Shown: piece by piece, positions 1 through 6,526 of the stretch
How the letters are laid out: each line of letters opens with the position of its first letter
How positions within the stretch are numbered: the first letter of the stretch is position 1
Source: an uncultured Pelagibacteraceae bacterium
Lineage (GTDB): Bacteria > Pseudomonadota > Alphaproteobacteria > Pelagibacterales > Pelagibacteraceae
Assembly (NCBI GenBank): GCA_902634775.1
Contig: CACPLG010000001.1
Location: 62,001 to 126,000 of the forward strand
Length of the DNA stretch: 64,000 bases
Reading direction: 5' to 3'
Made by a program: the position numbers and the translations under genes
The notes under the pieces: generated by a model
Seen by the model: the letters and a program-made list of their open reading frames with translations, nothing else
Database searches by the model: none
What the model was told of the DNA's origin: nothing

Positions 1-681
1 TTGAATTTGAACTGGACACGCATCAATTTCATCTATTTCTACATTAAATCTTTTGTCAGCGTTAACACCTTGTAGATAAAGACCAATGTCACTATCAGAT
101 AAACTAAACCAAAATTCATCTTCAGATATTCTTAATAAAATTGGATCATTTAAAACACCACCTTTGTAATTACATAAAATTACATATCTCGCACGCATTG
201 GAGAAATTTTCGTTGCATCTCTCGTAATAACGTAGTCGGTAAATTTTTCAGCATCTGGACCCTTCACTCTTATTTGTCTTTCAACTGCTACATTCCACAT
301 TGTTACGTGTTTTTTAATAGCTTCATACTCAACCATTGCTCCACCTTTTTCAGGTCTCACATAACCACGTGGATGATAAATTCTGTTGTAAACAGTTGCC
401 CTCCAACATCCAGCTTTCATAGATAAATGCCAGTAAGGAGATTTTCTAACTCTTGTAGAAATTAACATTTCAACTTGAGTTGGACCACTTTGTCTTAAAT
501 TGTAAGGGACATGTCTATCCGATTGATCAACAGCAGTAGAGTGAGAAACTTTTGAATAATCAACTTTCTCAATTATTCTACCTTTAGATTTTGGCTTACT
601 TATTTTTTTAGATTTTACTTTAGCTACTTTTTTTGGCTTTCTTTTTTTCGAACTTACTTTTTTTTTCTTTTTTTTAGGCAT
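1..681 (-). CDS. GcvT-family tetrahydrofolate-dependent demethylase, DmdA-like (partial)
   Basis: The C-terminal end runs off the left edge; 227 codons are visible. After residue 45 the sequence follows the GcvT/DmdA/LigM fold: a TRVRKSPYW segment, then TVYNRIYHPR, WNVAVERQIRV, GGVLNDPILLRI and FWFSLSDSD. These proteins move a methyl or aminomethyl group from a small substrate to tetrahydrofolate. The first ~35 residues are an odd extension, nearly all Lys/Arg/Ser/Pro, encoded by A-rich DNA. The start at 681 lies inside the stop of the MetF-like gene (8-nt overlap), so the two are translationally coupled. Together they could demethylate a substrate and oxidise the methyl-THF formed, as proposed for LigM-MetF in lignin degraders (inference). 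DmdA proper, a paralogue, or an unknown demethylase are all possible; the substrate cannot be read from this fragment. Confidence 0.75.
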   Translation of the reverse strand, partial: MPKKKKKKVSSKKRKPKKVAKVKSKKISKPKSKGRIIEKVDYSKVSHSTAVDQSDRHVPYNLRQSGPTQVEMLISTRVRKSPYWHLSMKAGCWRATVYNRIYHPRGYVRPEKGGAMVEYEAIKKHVTMWNVAVERQIRVKGPDAEKFTDYVITRDATKISPMRARYVILCNYKGGVLNDPILLRISEDEFWFSLSDSDIGLYLQGVNADKRFNVEIDEIDACPVQIQ

Positions 682-1402
682 AGTTATTATCCTTTAACCA
701 TTTGTTTGTTTCCTTAAGTCCTCCAAATGTATAAATATGAAAGTGCTCTGTATGATCTTTTAATTTATCAATTAGATCATTTGGGTCTTTAGGTTTCAAT
801 AAATCTAGAGCCTTACTAAAATTAGATTTAAGGAAATTTATGGAATTTTTTGCACCTACAATATTAGCAAATTTTATTAAGCTTGATATTTTAAGAGGCC
901 CAGTAATTCCAACATGTACTGGCACTGTTTGTTTAGAAATAAAATCTATGATTGGCTGAGGATCAAGTAACCACTGAGTCACTATATAATCAGCATAAGG
1001 CTTTTTGTCTTTCATAGCTTTTTCTAAATTTGAATCGGATATATCAGGACTCCCCTCGGGATGTCCAGCAATTCCTATCCTCATCTTCTCAAAATAACCA
1101 GTCTCTAAAAGTTGAAATGAGCTATCAAATTTACCAGCTGGTTCACGGCCCCCTCCAATAATTAAAGCCTGTTTAACCCCCCCGTCTTTACAGATACTTA
1201 CATACTCTTTTAACTGGCGCTCATCCTCCATTGATCTTGCTGGAAAATGAGGAATAGGGTTGAAGCCTTTCTTGACTAGTTGGACTGCTTGATTTGCTGT
1301 CTCTTTAAAATCCCCACCTGGCAACATTGTTATATATACATCTCTTAGCTCCGGTAAAGTTGCTAGGTCTGTTTTAGGCCCAATTTCTATAGAAAAATTC
1401 AT
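674..1402 (-). CDS. Short methylenetetrahydrofolate reductase (MetF)-like protein
   Basis: A 242-aa member of the MTHFR superfamily, which interconverts methylene-THF and methyl-THF in a flavin-containing TIM barrel. Family features are the early SIEIGPKTD strand, the PIPHFPARS segment (the family's P-H-x-x-x-R region) and ALIIGGGREPAG, followed by GHPEGSPD and the ADYIVTQWLLDP stretch. It is about 50 residues shorter than typical MetF (~290 aa), so it probably belongs to the reduced group that accompanies GcvT-like demethylases rather than to the methionine pathway (inference). It is the first gene of a two-gene minus-strand operon and its stop overlaps the demethylase start by 8 nt. Start ATG at 1402 has no alternative nearby. 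Confidence 0.8.
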   Translation of the reverse strand: MNFSIEIGPKTDLATLPELRDVYITMLPGGDFKETANQAVQLVKKGFNPIPHFPARSMEDERQLKEYVSICKDGGVKQALIIGGGREPAGKFDSSFQLLETGYFEKMRIGIAGHPEGSPDISDSNLEKAMKDKKPYADYIVTQWLLDPQPIIDFISKQTVPVHVGITGPLKISSLIKFANIVGAKNSINFLKSNFSKALDLLKPKDPNDLIDKLKDHTEHFHIYTFGGLKETNKWLKDNNYA

Positions 1403-1478
1403 CTACCGAATTATTATCTATTTTTAATTTGAGTGTCTATAAAATATAATTAACAAAAATAAATTTATTAATTTAAAA

Positions 1479-2108
1479 ATGGCCCAAAAAGACATCGGAA
1501 ATAAAGTCCCTTTACATACTCTAAAGAAAGTTGAGGATGTAGCCGCTTATTATGATGAGTGGGCGCTGAATAATAAGTATGACAAAGATATGGAAGCTTG
1601 GAGTTATACTGGACCGAAAGAAACTTCCGAAACATTCAATAAATATCAAAAGAATAAGAACATTGAAATATTTGATGCCGGTTGTGGAACTGGTTTAGTT
1701 GCAGTTGAGCTAAAAAAAATGGGTTACCAAAATTTTTATGGCGCTGATATATCACAAAAATTGTTAGATTTAGCGCCGCAAGGTCTTTATAAATCTTTAG
1801 AAAGGATCGATTTAAACAAAAAATTGATATACGAGGATGATAAATTTGATTCAGTATTTTGCGTTGGAACATTTACATTTGGGCATGTCAAACCTGATGC
1901 TTTAGATGAATTTATAAGAATTACAAAAAACAACGGTTTAATTTGTTTTACAATTAATGTTGGTGTTTATAAGGATTATGGTTTTGATAAAAAGATCAAT
2001 AATTTAATAGATAATAATAAATGGAAAAAACTTGAATTTTTTAAATCAAACTATTTATCCAGCAAAGATGTAAATGCTTGGCTCGGAATATATAAAGTTA
2101 CAAAATAA
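1479..2108 (+). CDS. Class I SAM-dependent methyltransferase
   Basis: 209 aa with a Rossmann-fold methyltransferase core. The SAM-binding motif I, FDAGCGTGLVA, lies at residues 65-74 and is followed by the acidic strand end GADIS. A motif-IV-like FDSVFCVGTFTFGHV segment follows. The family is broad and resembles the Williams-Beuren-type or ubiquinone/biotin methyltransferases, so the methyl acceptor cannot be named. The gene opens a close-packed plus-strand run reaching 5295 and is divergent from the MetF-like gene across a 76-bp AT-rich spacer that must hold both promoters. No strong Shine-Dalgarno sequence precedes the ATG. Confidence 0.8.
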   Translation: MAQKDIGNKVPLHTLKKVEDVAAYYDEWALNNKYDKDMEAWSYTGPKETSETFNKYQKNKNIEIFDAGCGTGLVAVELKKMGYQNFYGADISQKLLDLAPQGLYKSLERIDLNKKLIYEDDKFDSVFCVGTFTFGHVKPDALDEFIRITKNNGLICFTINVGVYKDYGFDKKINNLIDNNKWKKLEFFKSNYLSSKDVNAWLGIYKVTK

Positions 2109-2113
2109 TTAAT

Positions 2114-2536
2114 ATGAATTTAAAAATAATTTTAATAATGGGTTTACCTGGTGCAGGCAAAACAACGCTTGCAGATGCGCTAGCCAAAAAAATAAAAGCA
2201 AAAAGACTAAATGCTGATGAGGTAAGAAAAGAGGCAAATGACTGGGATTTTTCAGAGGAAGGAAGAAAAAGACAAGCAAAAAGAATGTCAGATTTTGCAC
2301 TTAAACTAAAGAATGAAGGCAACAATGTTATTGCTGACTTTATATGTCCTACTCCTGAGGCACGTAAATTGTTTCCTGCAGACTATATAGTTTGGGTTGA
2401 TACAATTAAGTCTGGAAGATTTGACGATACAAATAAAATGTTTGTTAAACCTGAAAAATTTGATTTTCATGTTACGTCACAAAATGCTAAGGAATGGTCT
2501 GAGAAAATTTTAACAGATTTAAGTAAAAATGTATAA
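2114..2536 (+). CDS. Adenylylsulfate kinase (CysC)-like P-loop kinase
   Basis: 140 aa with a Walker A motif GLPGAGKTT at residues 10-18, then NADEVRKEANDW and FSEEGRKRQ, matching the DGDxxR and FSxxdR regions of APS kinases. The NVIADFICPTPEARK strand matches the late beta strand of CysC. It is shorter than CysC (~180-200 aa) and lacks the usual C-terminal part, so it may phosphorylate something other than APS. It sits 5 nt after the methyltransferase and its stop overlaps the start of the next gene by 8 nt, an adenylyltransferase-like protein. A kinase plus nucleotidyltransferase pair suggests two consecutive steps on one small substrate (inference). Confidence 0.7.
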   Translation: MNLKIILIMGLPGAGKTTLADALAKKIKAKRLNADEVRKEANDWDFSEEGRKRQAKRMSDFALKLKNEGNNVIADFICPTPEARKLFPADYIVWVDTIKSGRFDDTNKMFVKPEKFDFHVTSQNAKEWSEKILTDLSKNV

Positions 2537-2900
2537 GTGGGATAATAAAAAACCAACAGCGCAAATGTTAGGAAGATGGCAGCCTTTTCATGACGGACAT
2601 TATGCTCTGTTTGAGGAAATAATTAAAAAGACTGGTCAAGTTTGTATTCAAATACGAGATGTTCAGGGCGTAGATGATAATCCGTTTGATTTTGAAACAG
2701 TAAAAAAGAAAATTGAAGAAAGATTAAATCCAAAATATGAGGGAAGGTTTAAGATAGTGCTAGTCCCCAATATTACAAATATATGTTATGGAAGAGGAGT
2801 GGGCTATAAAATCGAAGAGATAGTATTAAACGAAGAAACCCAAAAAATATCAGCAACTAAAATAAGAGCAAAAATGCGAGAAGATGGAGAGCTTAAATAG
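2529..2900 (+). CDS. HxGH-type nucleotidyltransferase (cytidylyl/adenylyltransferase superfamily)
   Basis: 123 aa. GRWQPFHDGH at residues 15-24 is the nucleotide-binding HxGH signature, very close to the GRFQPFHxGH of archaeal NMN adenylyltransferase. ISATKIR at 107-113 matches the ISxTxIR motif that contacts the triphosphate. The protein is therefore a minimal one-domain alpha/beta phosphodiesterase-fold nucleotidyltransferase releasing pyrophosphate. It is shorter than NadM or CoaD (160-170 aa), and the VPNITNICYGRGVGYK segment is distinctive. It overlaps the P-loop kinase gene by 8 nt (ATGTATAA), so both are made together. Substrate unknown: NMN, a sugar or alcohol phosphate, or sulfate are all possible. 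Confidence 0.7.
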   Translation: MYKWDNKKPTAQMLGRWQPFHDGHYALFEEIIKKTGQVCIQIRDVQGVDDNPFDFETVKKKIEERLNPKYEGRFKIVLVPNITNICYGRGVGYKIEEIVLNEETQKISATKIRAKMREDGELK

Positions 2901-2901
2901 A

Positions 2902-3675
2902 ATGACAGTTATTGTTAAAGATAATGGTTTTGGTATCAAAAATATAATTATAAACGAACCCAAAACTTATAATTCCTTGTCGTTTAAAACATTAAATATT
3001 TTAATAAATATTTTTAGAAGATTAGAAAACGATAATAGGACTCGAGTAATAATTTTAAGTGGAAATGGCAAAGGCTTTAGTGCAGGTCATAATCTTAAAG
3101 AAGTAAAAAATTTAAAAGTGAGATCCAAATACTTAAAATTATTTAATCTTTGTTCAAAATTAATGCTTAACATTGTTGAAGGAAGGAAACCTGTTATTGC
3201 TAAAGTTCATGGTTCTGCATTTGCAGCAGGATGTCAACTCGCAGCAAGTTGCGACTTAGCTTATGCATCAACAGATGCAAAATTCGCTACCCCAGGAGTA
3301 AATATAGGTTTATTTTGTAGCACACCAATGGTGGCCGTTAGTAGAAAAATTGGAAAAAAAAGAATGATGAAAATGTTGTTAACAGGTGAACCCATTAATG
3401 CAAAATATGCAAAAGAGATTGGTTTAATAAATGACTGTTTTCCAAAAAATAAATTAAATTCAAAAGTATTAGAAGTCGCAAAAGTAATTTCAGCAAAATC
3501 AAACTTATCAATCAAAATTGGAAAAAAAGCATTTTACAAACAATTAGAAATGCCTCTAAAAAAAGCTTATGCATACACAAGTAAAATGATGACATTGAAT
3601 ATGATGTCGATGGATGCGAGAGAGGGAATTTCAGCATTTTTAGAAAAAAGAAAACCTAATTGGAAAAATAAATGA
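2902..3675 (+). CDS. Enoyl-CoA hydratase/isomerase family protein, ECHDC3 type
   Basis: A crotonase-fold protein. The oxyanion-hole regions are GNGKGFSAGHNLKE and GSAFAAGCQLAASCDLA. The active-site stretch reads PGVNIGLFCSTP, and the C-terminus KRKPNW also matches the ECHDC3 branch. Canonical hydratases carry a Glu (E144 in rat) where this protein has Gly in PGV, so hydratase activity is doubtful. The start at 2902 was chosen because GGAGAG lies about 11 nt upstream and the previous stop ends at 2900. An in-frame ATG at 2884 would add six residues and overlap that gene by 17 nt. The protein ends 4 nt into the next gene. A role in acyl-CoA metabolism is likely but unproven. Confidence 0.8.
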   Translation: MTVIVKDNGFGIKNIIINEPKTYNSLSFKTLNILINIFRRLENDNRTRVIILSGNGKGFSAGHNLKEVKNLKVRSKYLKLFNLCSKLMLNIVEGRKPVIAKVHGSAFAAGCQLAASCDLAYASTDAKFATPGVNIGLFCSTPMVAVSRKIGKKRMMKMLLTGEPINAKYAKEIGLINDCFPKNKLNSKVLEVAKVISAKSNLSIKIGKKAFYKQLEMPLKKAYAYTSKMMTLNMMSMDAREGISAFLEKRKPNWKNK

Positions 3676-4136
3676 CAAAATTAATTGAAGATATTTTAAA
3701 AAGTTCAAAAACTATTGCTATGGTAGGTGTAAGCTCTCTTAAAAAAAAAGAGGATCCAAAAAACTTAAAAAGAAAACCATCAACCATTGTAATGAAATAC
3801 ATGCAGGAATTTGGTTATAGGGTAATTCCAGTAAATCCTTTTGCAGAAGGTGAAATTATCCATGGTGAAAAAGTTTTTTCAAAATTAGAAGATATAAAAA
3901 TACCAATAGATATTGTTAATATTTTTAGACCCTCAAATGAAACCCCTGATTTAGCAAACGAGGCTGTTAAAATAAATGCGAAGATTTTATGGCTTCAATA
4001 TGGAATTAAAAATGACGCAGCAGAAAAAATAGCCTTAGATGCAAAAATGAAATATATTTCAAATCGTTGTATTAAACAGGACTATCAAAATATATTTCAA
4101 AAAGTAAATCCTGTTTTTCCAGCTTTAAAAAGCTAA
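3672..4136 (+). CDS. CoA-binding domain protein (YccU-like)
   Basis: 154 aa made of a single CoA-binding Rossmann domain of the succinyl-CoA synthetase alpha-subunit type. The nucleotide loop is AMVGVSSLKKK near residue 16. Later landmarks are the YRVIPVNPFAEGEIIHGEKVF segment, which must not be read as catalytic, then the strand IDIVNIFRPSNETP and ILWLQYGIKNDAA. The C-terminal ISNRCIKQDYQ matches the conserved Cys-bearing end of YccU-like proteins. No enzyme domain is attached. The start overlaps the upstream crotonase stop by 4 nt (ATGA). It may sense or carry CoA, which fits its neighbour, but the function of this family is unknown. Confidence 0.8.
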   Translation: MTKLIEDILKSSKTIAMVGVSSLKKKEDPKNLKRKPSTIVMKYMQEFGYRVIPVNPFAEGEIIHGEKVFSKLEDIKIPIDIVNIFRPSNETPDLANEAVKINAKILWLQYGIKNDAAEKIALDAKMKYISNRCIKQDYQNIFQKVNPVFPALKS

Positions 4137-4150
4137 ACATTTTAAAATTA

Positions 4151-4729
4151 ATGCGTAATTTTATTGTCATTTTTATATTTATTTTTTTTGTTAATAACCA
4201 ATCATATTCTCAAGAATTGAAAAAAACTTATTTTGGTGGTGGATGCTTTTGGTGCATGGAAGAGTCTTTCGATAAAGTAGAAGGTGTCACCAACGTTGTC
4301 TCTGGGTATTCGGGGGGAACAAAACCTAATCCGACTTATAAAGAGGTAACTTATGGTGATACTGGTCATATCGAAGTGGTTGAAATAACATACGATACAA
4401 ACAAGATCGGTTTTGAGGAATTGTTAAATGTTTTTTGGAAAAATATTGATCCTTTTGATGCGGCAGGTCAATTTTGTGACAAAGGTTATAGTTATAAATC
4501 TGCTGCATTCTATATGAACGACAATCAAAAGAAGCTAATAGAAAAAAGTATTAAAGCTATAGAAAACGATTTTAATAATAAAGTTGTAACTTTTGTTAAA
4601 AAATTTGAAAGATTTTATCCAGCAGAAGACTATCACCAAAATTATTATCAAACAAATTTTATAAATTACTTACTTTATAAAAAAGGGTGTGGTAGAGAGA
4701 GTAGGCTAGAAAATATCTGGCAACAATGA
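4151..4729 (+). CDS. msrA: Peptide-methionine (S)-S-oxide reductase MsrA, secreted
   Basis: 192 aa. An N-terminal hydrophobic signal peptide (residues 1-20, cut probably after SYS) precedes the MsrA domain. The catalytic motif GCFWC lies at residues 31-35, followed by VSGYSGG, the PTYKEVTYGDTGHIE strand and DPFDAAGQFCDKG. YHQNYY near residue 162 is also typical. A C-terminal CGR probably supplies a resolving cysteine. MsrA reduces methionine-S-sulfoxide; the signal peptide puts this one in the periplasm, whereas many MsrA are cytosolic. It is followed with a 4-nt overlap by a flavodoxin-fold reductase. Periplasmic electrons would have to come from a thioredoxin-like donor not seen next to it. 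Confidence 0.92.
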   Translation: MRNFIVIFIFIFFVNNQSYSQELKKTYFGGGCFWCMEESFDKVEGVTNVVSGYSGGTKPNPTYKEVTYGDTGHIEVVEITYDTNKIGFEELLNVFWKNIDPFDAAGQFCDKGYSYKSAAFYMNDNQKKLIEKSIKAIENDFNNKVVTFVKKFERFYPAEDYHQNYYQTNFINYLLYKKGCGRESRLENIWQQ

Positions 4730-5295
4730 AACAAATTTTTTTAATATACGGGCATTATAACGATAAATCATTCAATGCAGCAATAAGGGATACTTTTATA
4801 AAATCTTCAGAAGATAAAGGTAATAAAGTTGATTGTGTTGATCTTTATAAAGAAAAATTCAATCCAATTTTTGCAGGAGAAGAACCAGATAATACTGTTT
4901 TGGACCACAGAAAAAGAATTGAGAAGAGCGATGTAATTGTTCTTGTTGCTCCTATATGGAATTTCAGGATGCCTGCGATGGTCGAAGGATGGATTGATAA
5001 AGTTCTTTCTCCACCATGGGCTTTTAGTTTTAAAAAATTATTTGGTAATTATGGATATCCTATTGGAAATTTAAAAGGAAAAAAGGCAGTAGTATTTTGT
5101 ACTTACGGATCACCTCAATTTGCAATTAGAACATTCTTTTTGAATATGCCAACAAAAAGATTGAGAAGAGGAGTTTTTAATATTTGTGGTATAACAGATG
5201 TTGTTTATAAAAGATTCTTTGCAGTTCCATTTGTATCAAAAGAAAAAAGAGAAAAATTTTTAGAGGAAGTAAAACGAACAGCTTCCCAAATATAG
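4726..5295 (+). CDS. Flavodoxin-fold NAD(P)H:quinone reductase (MdaB/KefF-like)
   Basis: 189 aa of the flavodoxin_2 (DT-diaphorase-like) family, which use FMN or FAD to reduce quinones by two electrons. Visible landmarks are the first strand IFLIYGHYNDKSFNAAI, DCVDLYKEKFNPIF, the flavin loop VLVAPIWNFRMPAMVEGWID and the strand AVVFCTYGSPQF. The length is typical of MdaB/KefF proteins. The start ATG overlaps the msrA stop by 4 nt, so the pair is co-translated and may share an oxidative-stress role (inference). The gene ends directly against the stop of the convergent thioesterase with no intervening base. Confidence 0.75.
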   Translation: MKQIFLIYGHYNDKSFNAAIRDTFIKSSEDKGNKVDCVDLYKEKFNPIFAGEEPDNTVLDHRKRIEKSDVIVLVAPIWNFRMPAMVEGWIDKVLSPPWAFSFKKLFGNYGYPIGNLKGKKAVVFCTYGSPQFAIRTFFLNMPTKRLRRGVFNICGITDVVYKRFFAVPFVSKEKREKFLEEVKRTASQI

Positions 5296-5766
5296 TTATT
5301 TTTTTAATTTATTAGAAAAGATCAAATTATCACTTTTAAAATTTTGTGAATTGCTCTTAATAAATTCTTTCATAATTATTATTTTTTCACTTTCAAATTC
5401 TGAAACTTTTCTTTGATCTAAATCAACATAAAGAGACAAAATTTCAATGGTCGATGCTAAAAATTTTTTTTCTTTATGAATCATTTCAAGCTTGTATTGC
5501 AACCTTTTTTTATCATGATCAAAATATAGTAAATTTACATCTACCTCGTCACCCTCTTTTACCTCTTGGTTGTAAGTAATATGCGACTCAACCACCATGG
5601 TACTTTTTTTTGTTTTCTTAGCTGACTCCTCGCCCATTTTAAATTTGTCCATTAATATTTCAGCACCAAACAAATCAAAAATTAAGACATAATAAGCCAC
5701 GTTCATATGACCGTTATAATCGGTCCATTCTTTAATTATTTTCTTAGAATTTAAATAAAGCGACAT
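5296..5766 (-). CDS. Hotdog-fold acyl-CoA thioesterase (4HBT family)
   Basis: 156 aa. TDYNGHMNVAYY near residues 15-26 is the active-site segment of the 4-hydroxybenzoyl-CoA thioesterase family, with the Asp at 16 and the following helix. The strand VVESHITYNQEVKEGDEVDV also matches. Relatives include the thioesterase domain attached to carnitine dehydrogenase, so a betainyl-CoA-type substrate is possible (inference only). It stands alone on the minus strand, convergent with the quinone reductase (stops adjoin at 5295/5296) and divergent from the DUF4864 protein across 48 bp. The C-terminal 30 residues are Lys/Ser/Asn-rich and low in information. Confidence 0.72.
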   Translation of the reverse strand: MSLYLNSKKIIKEWTDYNGHMNVAYYVLIFDLFGAEILMDKFKMGEESAKKTKKSTMVVESHITYNQEVKEGDEVDVNLLYFDHDKKRLQYKLEMIHKEKKFLASTIEILSLYVDLDQRKVSEFESEKIIIMKEFIKSNSQNFKSDNLIFSNKLKK

Positions 5767-5814
5767 TTTATTTGTAAAATTTATATTATAATATTGTAAA
5801 ATTAAAGTTCTATT

Positions 5815-6276
5815 ATGAACAAACTTTTATTTTTCTTTCTATTCTTTTATCTTCATGTAGCGATAGTTTATTCCGATATTATTAAACCAAATGCAAAAAT
5901 CGAACCTTATAACGTAGTTGAAATTCAATTGATCAGTTTAAAGAATAATGATAAACCAGATAAAGATTTTGGCATTGAACAGACGTGGGAATTCGCTCAT
6001 CCAGAAAACAAAATAAATACTGGCCCATTAAATAATTTTAAAAAGATGTTAAAAAATGAAATTTACTCAATTTTGTTAAACCATAAAGATCATAAAATTG
6101 AAGAGATCTTTAATAACAAGAAGATCGCAATTTATGATGTAATAATCTTGGGATCAGATAATTTTTACTATGAGTTTAAGTGGCAAGTAGAAAGATATGA
6201 TGGCAAAGGATCACTCAACAATTGTTGGTTGACTACTGCAGTTTCTAATCCAGTTTCTCTTGGAGCATCAATTTAG
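5815..6276 (+). CDS. Secreted DUF4864-like protein
   Basis: 153 aa with an N-terminal signal peptide (hydrophobic residues 4-20, cut probably after VYS). The mature part has QTWEFAHPENK and TGPLNNFKKML, a pattern I associate with DUF4864, a small cystatin/NTF2-like alphaproteobacterial family of unknown function. The end KGSLNNCWLTTAVSNPV fits the same family. It is followed after 3 nt by a small membrane protein and then the dimethylglycine dehydrogenase operon, but nothing ties it to that pathway. The family call is from memory of the pattern and is moderate. Confidence 0.6.
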   Translation: MNKLLFFFLFFYLHVAIVYSDIIKPNAKIEPYNVVEIQLISLKNNDKPDKDFGIEQTWEFAHPENKINTGPLNNFKKMLKNEIYSILLNHKDHKIEEIFNNKKIAIYDVIILGSDNFYYEFKWQVERYDGKGSLNNCWLTTAVSNPVSLGASI

Positions 6277-6279
6277 ATT

Positions 6280-6483
6280 ATGAAAAAACCAAAATATGAA
6301 AATCGTATTCTTATTCTTATGCTCATACTTTGTGTTCCACCTATTTTGACCACTCAAATAACTTGGTACTATTTTGGTCAGGAGATAGGTCTCAACTGCG
6401 GAATTGTTGTAGGCATAATTAGCGTGAGTGTCGCAGCTTATTTGTTGTTTCAATTAGATTGGAGAGAACCAGACGATGATTAA
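6280..6483 (+). CDS. Small membrane protein, two predicted TM segments
   Basis: 67 aa. Basic N-terminus (KKPKYENR), a hydrophobic segment at about residues 10-24, a short polar link, then a second one at about 40-58. The acidic tail ends in WREPDDD. No family recognised. It starts 3 nt after the DUF4864 protein and is probably co-transcribed with it. A 43-nt spacer separates it from the dimethylglycine dehydrogenase gene. Start and length are supported by the clean hydrophobic pattern and tight spacing. Confidence 0.6.
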   Translation: MKKPKYENRILILMLILCVPPILTTQITWYYFGQEIGLNCGIVVGIISVSVAAYLLFQLDWREPDDD

Positions 6484-6526
6484 TAGAATTTTGTTTCGTT
6501 CGTTTTAAAAATCTTGTAGAAATCTA

